Assembly (NCBI GenBank): GCA_964367095.1
Contig: CAYIXE010000008.1
Coordinates: 1 to 25,332 of the forward strand
Reading direction: 5' to 3'
DNA from: UBA927 sp964367095
GTDB taxonomy: Bacteria; Patescibacteriota; Microgenomatia; UBA10105; UBA927
DNA: 25,332 bases
Part shown: piece by piece, positions 16,573-23,869 of the stretch
Position numbering within the stretch: the first letter of the stretch is position 1
Layout of the letters: each line of letters starts with the position of its first letter
Program-made: the position numbers and the translations under genes
The notes under the pieces: model-generated
Seen by the model: the letters and a program-made list of their open reading frames with translations, nothing else
The model's database searches: none
What the model was told of the DNA's origin: nothing

Positions 16573-17490
16573 CTATTGGTTTGCGGGGACGATGACATCA
16601 AATTTTTCAGGCCTGCCGTAGGCTTTGGGGCCATAATCTAAACAAAAGTTTTCAATATTCTGCATAAAATACGCAGGTTTCACTTTTTGAATGAGTCCGC
16701 AAAGATAATAGGTAAGCGCAATCATAGTACCAAAATTCGCACCTTCAGGTAATGCAATATCCCAACGGTGATCAGGGTGACCAAAACATATATTTTTATC
16801 ACCAATGGTGATAACTAACTCTTTTGCCCACGGATGAACAAATTTTGCATGTCGAGATATCCCTTGAGAATTCGCCCGTATCGTGACGTGCGGACCGAAC
16901 AATTCGTCTCGCTTGATTTCTATCATTGGCCCTATATTTGCGTAGCTATCAGGAAGTATAAATGCATACGATTCATAGTCGTTAAATTGTGCAGGTAGCT
17001 TCACTGATTCAATAAACGTCCGTATCGTATCTGCCTGTTCTCCGGTCGTTGAGAGTATCATGCCAAGATAGGTAGAGGTGTTATAGGTATATGGTTCGGC
17101 AATGCTTTTGTACGTGACGATCGTATCTGCAATTTTTGCTGCAGACGAATTGGGTTTACAGGTCAAAAGCGTCGCTTTCAAGCCTATTGATTTAGCAAAT
17201 TCAACCTCCCATACTGAATCTTTTTCACCAGAAGCAGATATGATGATCGCATCTTTGATAAGCTTTTGACCAACAGCTTGTTTGTATGCCCCTGCCAACG
17301 ATCGAAAATTACTTTCGTCACCTACGATGGCAGCCCGTCCTGAAAAAATTAATCTGCCAGTGTGACTTGCATTTCCACTTCCGATCACAAATGGCATGGA
17401 GAACATGGAAACATCAAGTCTTGGCGGTGGTGTTTTTACAAAAAAATCCAAAGACGCTATTACAATTTCATCAAGTGTTGGTAATGTCAT
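16573..17490 (-). CDS. SIS-domain-like protein, putative phosphosugar isomerase
   Basis: 305 residues. The N-terminal half looks like a sugar-isomerase (SIS) Rossmann fold: PFVIGSGNASHTGRLIFSGRAAIVGDE, then IISASGEKDSVWEVEFAKSIGLKATLLTC and SSAAKIADTIV, which resemble the strand-loop-helix units that hold a phosphate. The C-terminal half (HAKFVHPWAKELVITIGD, GHPDHRWDIALPEGANFG, FCLDYGPKAYGRPEKFDV) matches nothing I can name. A good Shine-Dalgarno (AAAGGA) precedes the ATG, 13 nt after the mannose-6-P isomerase gene. Neighbours suggest a glucose/mannose phosphate isomerase or a regulatory relative, possibly standing in for phosphoglucose isomerase. That assignment is inference. Confidence 0.6.
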   Translation of the reverse strand: MTLPTLDEIVIASLDFFVKTPPPRLDVSMFSMPFVIGSGNASHTGRLIFSGRAAIVGDESNFRSLAGAYKQAVGQKLIKDAIIISASGEKDSVWEVEFAKSIGLKATLLTCKPNSSAAKIADTIVTYKSIAEPYTYNTSTYLGMILSTTGEQADTIRTFIESVKLPAQFNDYESYAFILPDSYANIGPMIEIKRDELFGPHVTIRANSQGISRHAKFVHPWAKELVITIGDKNICFGHPDHRWDIALPEGANFGTMIALTYYLCGLIQKVKPAYFMQNIENFCLDYGPKAYGRPEKFDVIVPANQ

Positions 17491-17503
17491 ATATTCCTTT
17501 CAT

Positions 17504-18691
17504 TTAATAAGAAAGCAACACTTCAGTATTGTCTTCTGTTGATTTTATACCATATTCACGAGATCCTGCAGGTACAAATACAGAATGACCAGCTGATGCT
17601 TCTATAGTCATCCCACCAGCGGAAACAGATATCGCTCCAGATCGGACAAATAGATGACGAAATGTATCAATGTCATCAACAAATTCACTTCCTTTATTGT
17701 TGAGTTTAACTCTATCCATAGAATAATGCTTGGTTTCTAATATGCGCTCCTGTGTTAAATCGGCTGATTGATGCATCATTTTCGCTGAGCGCATATGTGT
17801 ATTTGGGTCATTGGCAATCGCACTTCTGTCTGCCAAAGCAAAATAATCTTCAATTTGAAGTAGACGCAGTGACCCGTCTTTACCTACTTTCCCTTTATCA
17901 AAATTTCTGATCGTAGCCACATCATCCATGACATTCAACTGAATTTCGTATAAAACATTCCCAAGAGGAATCATTTTTAAATCTTCTTCCCACGAATGGT
18001 GAATACCACAGGAAGATAAGTCAAGCAATGTGCCATTTTCTACCCGAACGACGTTCACATACTGCCATGGGTTATACCGTTTGATACACATATCAATCTG
18101 AGTCTTCGCATCTTTATAGAGAAGTAATCCAGCGCGTACGTTTCCTGATATTCTCTGAATTTCTTGATCCAGTTCTGTTACGGCTTGTTGATACTCATGC
18201 CAATTTGTATCTTTTTTCACACCACATGTTATTAAACCGGCTTCAAAATAATACCAAGACTCAGGTTTCGCTTTCCATTTAGGGTGATTGACGCCATCAG
18301 ATACATGAAGTTGAAATGAATTGCCAAGGGCTTGAGTAAACTTAAGAAGGAGATGCATGGAAGGGCCGTACGTCTCAACAATTCGCTGGCCGAGAATGTT
18401 TATGGGGTCATCTAAAATTAATTGTTGTAATCCTATAGAATTCTTTACTTGTGTTTGTTGCTCTACCAATTTTGAATCGGTTATTTCTCCAGTAAACGAA
18501 GAATCCTCGCTGGAAGGGGCTAAAGATAAATTACTTTTATCATAAAGCTCATACGACTGACCTATTTTTTTGCCAATTAACTCGTGTTTTTGCTGCCACT
18601 GTTTTGTTTCCACAATATACGTACCACCCCACGTGGGTTGTTCTATAAGTTTTGGGATAACTAAGTACGGTCGGATTATGGTGTCATCCAT
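17504..18691 (-). CDS. manA: Mannose-6-phosphate isomerase, class I (cupin)
   Basis: It interconverts fructose-6-P and mannose-6-P. 395 residues with the type I signature: ERPTWGG-like start (EQPTWGGTYI), SYELYD, then zinc ligands Gln127 and His129 in FQLHVSD, Glu144 in KPESWYYFEAG, and a His at 231/232 in SSCGIHHSW, followed by LYEIQLNVMDDVATIRNFD. A C-terminal cupin half (RHLFVRSGAISV...VFVPAGSREYGI) completes it. The sequence is divergent but the ligand set is intact. A GGAG Shine-Dalgarno precedes the ATG, and the pmm stop is only 4 nt upstream, so the two are co-expressed to make mannose-1-P from fructose-6-P. Confidence 0.85.
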   Translation of the reverse strand: MDDTIIRPYLVIPKLIEQPTWGGTYIVETKQWQQKHELIGKKIGQSYELYDKSNLSLAPSSEDSSFTGEITDSKLVEQQTQVKNSIGLQQLILDDPINILGQRIVETYGPSMHLLLKFTQALGNSFQLHVSDGVNHPKWKAKPESWYYFEAGLITCGVKKDTNWHEYQQAVTELDQEIQRISGNVRAGLLLYKDAKTQIDMCIKRYNPWQYVNVVRVENGTLLDLSSCGIHHSWEEDLKMIPLGNVLYEIQLNVMDDVATIRNFDKGKVGKDGSLRLLQIEDYFALADRSAIANDPNTHMRSAKMMHQSADLTQERILETKHYSMDRVKLNNKGSEFVDDIDTFRHLFVRSGAISVSAGGMTIEASAGHSVFVPAGSREYGIKSTEDNTEVLLSY

Positions 18692-18695
18692 TGTA

Positions 18696-20114
18696 TTACT
18701 CCAAAGCTGTTGTATTCACCCCAGAAGTAAAATCTACCTCAGAAAATTTATGCAAGATTTCCTTTACCTGTTTTTTTAACACTTCATACGCTTCTTGCGA
18801 TTTACCTTCGAACTTTACTGTAAGGTATGGACCATTTTGGCTGGCTCTCACGATAAGCATTTCTTTCTCCGTGTCCATACGCACGCCATCTATTTCTACG
18901 TAGTCAGCACTCGGATACAATTTTTTAATTTCGCTACCAATTTTTTCTGTGACGAGCTGAAATTTAATCTCATCTGGACATCCTACTTTAATTTCTGGAC
19001 TAGAAATATATTTAGGCAACATTTCCACTTCTTCATGAAGTGACTTCCCAGTCTTTGTAAGATAGGCAAGTAACCGCAAGGATGCAATGGCTCCATCATC
19101 ATGGCCATAAAAATTATCGACAAAGTAAATGTGTCCTGATAATTCTCCACCAAATGGCGCTCTCTCATCACGCACTTTCGCTTTGATAAACGAATGACCT
19201 GTTTTCCACATAATCGGCGTGCCGCCTGACTGTATGATGACGTCGCTGACTATTTTAGAACACAAGGTGTTAAACACTATTTTAGATTTCGGCAATGAAC
19301 CAATGACATCTTTGGCAAACAACGCAACAAGGACGTCATTCCACATAATTGTTCCTTTTTCATCTACAACTCCAATGCGATCTCCATCACAGTCATACGA
19401 AAAACCTAAATCTGCTTTTTCTTCTATAACACGTTTCGCTAATCGCTCTTGCACTTCATGTTCCGTTGGGTCAGGTGTTCCTACGGGAAAATTTCCATCA
19501 GGAACGCAATTTTGCTCTATAACTTCGCATCCCACTGACCGTAATATATCCGGCAAGTAAATGCCCGTTGTAGCAGCACAACTATCCACGACGACTTTAA
19601 ATTTTTTAATTGGATCTATCCGGCGTTTGAGATCATCAATATACTCCTGTTTGATATCCTTTTTAATCACTTGTCCTACCGGCAAACGTGTAACAAATTT
19701 AGAGGACTTTACCAGTTCCCGCAATTCTATAATCTCTTCTGTCAACATTGTTTCAGAATATCCTGTGCCAAATTTAAAACCATTGTATTCTTTTGGATTG
19801 TGAGACGCCGTGATCATCACCATACCTCTTGTGCGAAATACATACGCTGCAAAATAGGCAATTTGTGAAAGCGTCATGCCAATGTCATACACAGTAATTC
19901 CAGACTCGGTAAGACCCTTCACAATTGCGTCGCGAAATTCTACACTTGATAGTCTACAATCATATCCCAGGACACAATCAAATATTTTTCGTTGAAGAAG
20001 CCATGTTGCATAGCCCCGTCCAAGAAGTTCGACATTCTGACTATCTAGTTCTTTCCCTACCAAGCCGCGAAGATCATAACCGCGAAATACGTTATCCGGA
20101 ATATGTGCACTCAT
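18696..20114 (-). CDS. manB: Phosphomannomutase / phosphoglucomutase
   Basis: An alpha-D-phosphohexomutase moving phosphate between C6 and C1 of mannose or glucose, supplying precursors for nucleotide sugars. 472 residues with the four family domains: the phosphoserine loop MVMITASHNPKEYNGFKF (Ser104), the metal loop DCDGDRIGVVD (Asp241, Asp243, Asp245), the sugar loop GGELSGHIYF (322 onward), and the C-terminal phosphate loop RASQNGPYLTVKFEG. Substrate preference cannot be settled from these loops. AAGGAGG lies 6 nt before the ATG, one of the best Shine-Dalgarnos in the window; holA ends 10 nt upstream. Confidence 0.93.
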   Translation of the reverse strand: MSAHIPDNVFRGYDLRGLVGKELDSQNVELLGRGYATWLLQRKIFDCVLGYDCRLSSVEFRDAIVKGLTESGITVYDIGMTLSQIAYFAAYVFRTRGMVMITASHNPKEYNGFKFGTGYSETMLTEEIIELRELVKSSKFVTRLPVGQVIKKDIKQEYIDDLKRRIDPIKKFKVVVDSCAATTGIYLPDILRSVGCEVIEQNCVPDGNFPVGTPDPTEHEVQERLAKRVIEEKADLGFSYDCDGDRIGVVDEKGTIMWNDVLVALFAKDVIGSLPKSKIVFNTLCSKIVSDVIIQSGGTPIMWKTGHSFIKAKVRDERAPFGGELSGHIYFVDNFYGHDDGAIASLRLLAYLTKTGKSLHEEVEMLPKYISSPEIKVGCPDEIKFQLVTEKIGSEIKKLYPSADYVEIDGVRMDTEKEMLIVRASQNGPYLTVKFEGKSQEAYEVLKKQVKEILHKFSEVDFTSGVNTTALE

Positions 20115-20124
20115 AACATCCTCC

Positions 20125-20814
20125 TTATAAAGAAATAATAAACTGTTCTATATGCTGTGCAAGAGTAAATGGCGAGCCGCCTGTTTTCACAGCTACTTCT
20201 ATTGTAGCAAGTCCCTTATAGAGAGACACAAGTTTTTCCATCGTAAAGAAACGCGCCTGTCGTGTCAAGCGAGCCGCTTGCCATGGAGCGACACCTTCAG
20301 GAGTAATGCCGTCCGATAATTGTATAAGATAACGAAATCGTTTCACAATCATAAAAAAAACTATTTCCGTCGGTTCATTGCTGATAATTAAACGAAACTT
20401 AATAAGACTTGATTGTGCGTTTCCTGCGTGTAATCCATCAAGAAATTCAAAAATAATTCTCGGAACCATAAATCCGCGTACTGTCGCATCTTTTCCAAAC
20501 TTACTAAGCGTTGTTTTATCCAACTCCTTTGTTTCATAAAGAATGATGTCAGAGCAATCTAGCGATTGATTGATGATGGTGATAAGTTCTTCGTATACTA
20601 AAGACTTTTTATTGACCGACGTAAGCAGCCGTAAAATCACAATGCACACATCTTTACCAAATAACGAAGAAGACTGGAGAGCCTGCGTAAGTGCTACAGG
20701 TGTTAGTCCTTTGCCGTCTAGCTCCCTCACTTCTTTTTCGTGTATTGTCTCTTTAAGGGTCGTGAGCTCTTTATAACTTGCGTCCGTATCATCGCCATGA
20801 ATAATTGTGAGCAT
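20125..20814 (-). CDS. holA: DNA polymerase III delta subunit (clamp loader), short form
   Basis: Delta opens the beta sliding clamp within the clamp-loader complex. The start LTIIHGDDTDASYKEL matches the family opening (a 'YHGDDxxxS' strand and turn), followed by LTQALQSSSLFGKDVCIVI, a divergent middle, then PTEIVFFMIVKRFRYLIQL and a C-terminal collar-like helix set (PWQAARLTRQARFFTMEKLVSLYKGLATIEVAVKTGG). At 229 residues it is well below the roughly 330-345 usual for HolA; the shortening is in the region of domains I-II. It starts 10 nt after the Nudix gene. Identification rests on overall pattern, not one catalytic motif. Confidence 0.75.
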   Translation of the reverse strand: MLTIIHGDDTDASYKELTTLKETIHEKEVRELDGKGLTPVALTQALQSSSLFGKDVCIVILRLLTSVNKKSLVYEELITIINQSLDCSDIILYETKELDKTTLSKFGKDATVRGFMVPRIIFEFLDGLHAGNAQSSLIKFRLIISNEPTEIVFFMIVKRFRYLIQLSDGITPEGVAPWQAARLTRQARFFTMEKLVSLYKGLATIEVAVKTGGSPFTLAQHIEQFIISL

Positions 20815-20824
20815 ATTATAATTC

Positions 20825-21250
20825 TTACGAAAACTTCGTTACCAATAATTGAACTTTTTTAACCAAGGGAATGTATGTTTGCGGATACCCAACGGCCTTT
20901 AGTGCGTCAGTCACGTTTACCCATTTTGCATCCTGTATGCCTTCGTCTTTTTGAAGCGTAATACTTTGCCCGATTGTTGAAATAAAGAGAAAATAATCAA
21001 CTATTTTGTTGACAGTTCCCTTTCGCTTATAAATATATAATACTGAAGAAAGCCTTTCTACCATTGAAAGATCAAAAAGTCCTACCTCTTCTTTAATTTC
21101 ACGCACTGCAGCCTCAAGAGATGATTCACCTTTTTCAATTTTGCCTTTAGGAAACGTCCAATTTCCACTCATGTCTTTTATAAGAAGAAGCTGCCACGAG
21201 TTGCGATACTTGCGAAGTATGATCCCCCCTGCTGAATGTTCTGTGTTCAT
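20825..21250 (-). CDS. Nudix hydrolase
   Basis: 141 residues with a perfect Nudix box, G-x5-E-x7-R-E-U-x-E-E-x-G-U, from Gly36 (GKIEKGESSLEAAVREIKEEVGL), which binds Mg and hydrolyses a nucleoside diphosphate linked to another group. AGGIILRK at the start and FPKGKIEKGE resemble Ap4A hydrolase or MutT-like members. The substrate is not determinable; oxidised-nucleotide clean-up would fit the repair neighbours. Its ATG follows the rarA stop directly (TAAATG) and an AAAGGA precedes it inside rarA, so translation is probably coupled. Confidence 0.9.
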   Translation of the reverse strand: MNTEHSAGGIILRKYRNSWQLLLIKDMSGNWTFPKGKIEKGESSLEAAVREIKEEVGLFDLSMVERLSSVLYIYKRKGTVNKIVDYFLFISTIGQSITLQKDEGIQDAKWVNVTDALKAVGYPQTYIPLVKKVQLLVTKFS

Positions 21251-22429
21251 TTAAGATTCCTTTATTGATTTAAAATAGATTTTATCTTTTATTTTGTCCG
21301 GGAGATGACTATTTTTATCATACATAGAGTAGCCTTTGCCATAGTCCAAAGACTTCATAAGGTTGGTTGGCGCATTTAAAACAGAGAGTGGAATAGGAAG
21401 ATTGCCAAATTGTTTTACGTCAGAAAGAGCGTTCATATATGCATCATAACAAGATCGGTCTTTTTTCATTTGCGCCATATAGACCGTTCCCGCTGCCAAA
21501 TTTTCTTGGCACTCAGGAAGTCCCAATTGCTGACATGCGGCAAAAACAGCGTTTGCCACAACCAAGGCTGTGGGAGAGAGAACATCTTCTGATGCAAACA
21601 CAACCAGTCTACGCGCAATAAATACAGGATCTTCTCCAGAGGCTACCATACGCGCTAAATAATAAAGTGCGGCATTTACATCTGACGCACGCATACTTTT
21701 TATATACGCACTAATCGTATTGTAGTGTTCGTCTCCCGCCTTATCATATTGCATCATCTTTTTTTGCGCCGCTTCTTCGATATCTTTTACAGATAGGCCT
21801 TGGGCCTGTCCGAGATTGGATGCAATTTCAAGAATATTTAAAAGTGCTCGAGCATCACCGTTTGAGGCTTGATACAAAAACTCTCTGGCTTTATCGTCAA
21901 GAGTTATTTTTAAATATTCCAATGCGTTATCCGTCACCTTTATCAGTTGGTCAAGATCCAATGGTTTTAATACGAGTACGCGTGTACGGGATAAAAGTGC
22001 AGAAATTACCTCAAACGATGGATTCTCGGTTGTCGCTCCGATAAATATAACCGTGCCCTTTTCTACGTGCGGCAAAAGAGCGTCCTGCTGTGCTTTATTA
22101 AACCTATGAATTTCATCAATGAAAAATATCGTACGTTTATTTTCTTTGTCCAATCGTTCCCGCGCCTCTTTCATGATGACACGAACTTCTGATAACGTAA
22201 GCGTTACTGCAGATTTAGAAATAAATTCTGAGTTAGTGAGGCTTGCCAGTAATTGTGCAAGCGTCGTCTTCCCACATCCGGGAGGTCCCCACAGAATCAT
22301 CGATGGCAAAAAATTTGCAGCAAGAAGTTTTCGAATGATACCGTCTTTACTCACCAAATGTTCTTGCCCAATAACGTCATCAAGCGTTTTCGGGCGTAAA
22401 ATATCAGCTAAGGGTCGTGACTCTTCCAT
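21251..22429 (-). CDS. rarA: Replication-associated recombination protein A (RarA/MgsA AAA+ ATPase)
   Basis: RarA (relative of WRNIP1/Mgs1) acts at stalled replication forks. From the ATG at 22429 it has 392 residues: PLADILRPKTLDDVIGQEHL, Walker A GPPGCGKT (48-55), Walker B FFIDEIHRFNK (Asp105, Glu106), GATTENPSFEVISALLSR (sensor 1 and arginine finger), NGDARALLNILE (sensor 2), and the C-terminal tetramerisation part with SMRASDVNAALYYLARMVASGEDP and YMAQMKKDRSCYDA. A GTG at 22456 would extend the protein into metK by nine residues without homology, so the ATG 5 nt after the metK stop is preferred. Confidence 0.96.
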   Translation of the reverse strand: MEESRPLADILRPKTLDDVIGQEHLVSKDGIIRKLLAANFLPSMILWGPPGCGKTTLAQLLASLTNSEFISKSAVTLTLSEVRVIMKEARERLDKENKRTIFFIDEIHRFNKAQQDALLPHVEKGTVIFIGATTENPSFEVISALLSRTRVLVLKPLDLDQLIKVTDNALEYLKITLDDKAREFLYQASNGDARALLNILEIASNLGQAQGLSVKDIEEAAQKKMMQYDKAGDEHYNTISAYIKSMRASDVNAALYYLARMVASGEDPVFIARRLVVFASEDVLSPTALVVANAVFAACQQLGLPECQENLAAGTVYMAQMKKDRSCYDAYMNALSDVKQFGNLPIPLSVLNAPTNLMKSLDYGKGYSMYDKNSHLPDKIKDKIYFKSIKES

Positions 22430-22434
22430 CGAGT

Positions 22435-23547
22435 TTATGCTACCACGTTCTCCCACGGGAATCCATTGCGGCCAAAGTGGCCGTAGCGAGCGGTTTTTTG
22501 ATAAATCGGCCTGCGTAAATTGAGTCCTTTGATAATTCCCGGCACAGAAAGGTCAAGGAGGCTCCATGCAAATGTTTCTATTTGAGATAGTGATACTTTT
22601 TCGGTTCCAAACGTCTCTATGGCTTTCGCTAATGGTTCACGTTGTCCGATAACGTAGGCTACTCTCACTTCAGCACGATCTGCTAGCCCCTTTGCAACAA
22701 TATTCTTTGCTATATATCGCGCGGCATATGCGCCGCTTCTGTCCACTTTGGTCGGATCTTTACCGCTAAATGCGCCACCGCCATGACGGGCAAAAGAGCC
22801 ATAGGTATCGACTATAATTTTTCGTCCGGTAACTCCCGTGTCTGATGCTGGTCCTCCGATTGCCCACTTCCCTGTGCCATTCACGACAATATTTGTTATT
22901 TTGGGCGACGTCATATGATATTTTTTACACACCGGTTTAATCACTTTTGCATACAATGCTTTTTTAAGCATCACATTCGTCACCTTAGGATCATGAGGTA
23001 CTGCAAGGACTATCTGATCAATGCTAACCGGTTTCCCATTTTCATACATTATTTTTACTTCACTTTTACCATCGGGTCGCAAGAATCCAAGAATTTTGTT
23101 CTCCCGCATTTCATCCATTTTTTCTACCAAACGGTGTGCAAGTGCTACTGGAAGCGGCATATACTCAGGGGTCTCGTTGGTCGCATAGCCAAACATCATG
23201 CCTTGATCTCCTGCCCCTCCATCGTCAACGCCTACGGCTATGTCAGGCGATTGTTCATGGATATATATTGAAATAGGAGATTTGTGTGAAAAATTGTATG
23301 ATTTTTTATCGTATCCTAACGATTTGATAACGTTGCGTGCTATTTTTTCGTAATCAAGCTTTTTTACACATGTTACTTCTCCCGCAAGAACTATCCTATT
23401 GGTGGTAACAAGCGTCTCGACTGCCACCCGTGACATGGGATCTGCAGAAAGTGCGGCATCGACAATAGCATCGGAAATCTGATCACAAATTTTATCAGGA
23501 TGTCCCGAAGCGACGGATTCAGAAGTAAAATGAGTAAGCTGAGACAT
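22435..23547 (-). CDS. metK: S-adenosylmethionine synthetase
   Basis: It makes SAM from methionine and ATP. From the ATG at 23547 it has 370 residues: FTSESVASGHPDKICDQISDAIVD (ATP/metal loop, His16), VGVDDGGAGDQGMMFGYA (about 114), ETPEYMPLPVALAH, and GRKIIVDTYGSFARHGGGAFSGKDPTKVDRS (about 240-270). The frame is open to an earlier ATG at 23574 (MIRPKEGNN), but those codons are the riboswitch P1 strand and the Shine-Dalgarno itself, so that start is rejected. AGGAGGG lies 7 nt before the ATG. SAM serves methylases such as RsmI nearby. No methionine-biosynthesis genes are present in the window. Confidence 0.97.
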   Translation of the reverse strand: MSQLTHFTSESVASGHPDKICDQISDAIVDAALSADPMSRVAVETLVTTNRIVLAGEVTCVKKLDYEKIARNVIKSLGYDKKSYNFSHKSPISIYIHEQSPDIAVGVDDGGAGDQGMMFGYATNETPEYMPLPVALAHRLVEKMDEMRENKILGFLRPDGKSEVKIMYENGKPVSIDQIVLAVPHDPKVTNVMLKKALYAKVIKPVCKKYHMTSPKITNIVVNGTGKWAIGGPASDTGVTGRKIIVDTYGSFARHGGGAFSGKDPTKVDRSGAYAARYIAKNIVAKGLADRAEVRVAYVIGQREPLAKAIETFGTEKVSLSQIETFAWSLLDLSVPGIIKGLNLRRPIYQKTARYGHFGRNGFPWENVVA

Positions 23548-23554
23548 ATTGTTT

Positions 23555-23561
23555 CCCTCCT
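23555..23561 (-). promoter_or_regulatory. metK Shine-Dalgarno deciding the start
   Basis: AGGAGGG, 7 nt before the ATG at 23547 and 7 nt after the 3' strand of riboswitch helix P1. It fixes the metK start and is the natural target for riboswitch control. Confidence 0.85.
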
Positions 23562-23568
23562 TTGGGCG

Positions 23569-23718
23569 AATCATCCCTTGATGTTACTCAAGGTCTCTTT
23601 TTAAGCACCGTATACATTTATTTAAACGTCTCGGTTGCTGGATGGTTACGGAGAGAGTCTCCTTTGCCCCTCGTATCCCGCCAACGGCGGAAGAATTGGG
23701 GTTCCACCACTCTTGATT
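23569..23718 (-). ncRNA. SAM-I-clan riboswitch (SAM-I, SAM-IV or I/IV variant) in the metK leader
   Basis: Read on the minus strand. AATCA (23714-23718) followed by AGAG matches the SAM-I opening 'TCAAGAG' and pairs with TGATT (23569-23573) to form P1. GGTGG next pairs with CCATC at the far end of P2, which contains a CCCC/GGGG helix, a CCGCC-GTT-GGCGG hairpin and GGAGA-CTC-TCTCC. Then come the family core CAGCAACC and CGGTGCTTAAA bounding P3, and a perfect P4, CCTTGA-N6-TCAAGG (23576-23593). The CTCTC loop of P2 can pair with GAGA before P4, where the family has its pseudoknot. Lack of a T-run before the ATG suggests translational control. Confidence 0.85.
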
Positions 23719-23735
23719 TATTTGTACTATTTTCT

Positions 23736-23765
23736 AGAATACTTCCTCTTTATAATCACTGTCAA
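23736..23765 (-). promoter_or_regulatory. Candidate metK promoter
   Basis: On the minus strand a consensus TTGACA (23760-23765), an 18-nt spacer and TATTCT (23736-23741) would start transcription roughly 10 nt upstream of riboswitch helix P1. Confidence 0.5.
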
Positions 23766-23778
23766 TATTCAATATTAC

Positions 23779-23802
23779 CCAATATCAATTCCAATATCAA
23801 TT
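23779..23802. repeat. Tandem 12-bp repeat between the Y-family polymerase gene and metK
   Basis: CCAATATCAATT occurs twice head to tail, flanked by further CAATAT units from 23763 to 23810. It is AT-rich filler with no coding potential. The 322-nt gap between the two genes otherwise holds the metK promoter, the riboswitch and the hairpin at 23825-23868. Confidence 0.8.
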
Positions 23803-23824
23803 ATGATTAATTATCCAGAAATAT

Positions 23825-23868
23825 TAAGTAGTCAACTTTACACCGGTCGAGAGTTAGTTGACTACTTA
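23825..23868 (-). terminator. Strong stem-loop just after the Y-family polymerase gene
   Basis: TAAGTAGTCAACT (23825-23837) pairs perfectly with AGTTGACTACTTA (23856-23868): a 13-bp stem with an 18-nt loop, starting 1 nt after the stop codon. It is not followed by a T-run in either direction, so it may stabilise the mRNA 3' end or be a repeat rather than a standard intrinsic terminator. Confidence 0.5.
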
Positions 23869-23869
23869 G

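Noticed and set aside
23763..23810. CAATAT-rich stretch as a CRISPR or iteron array
   Set aside because: Only one 12-bp unit is repeated exactly and there are no regular spacers or replication genes nearby.
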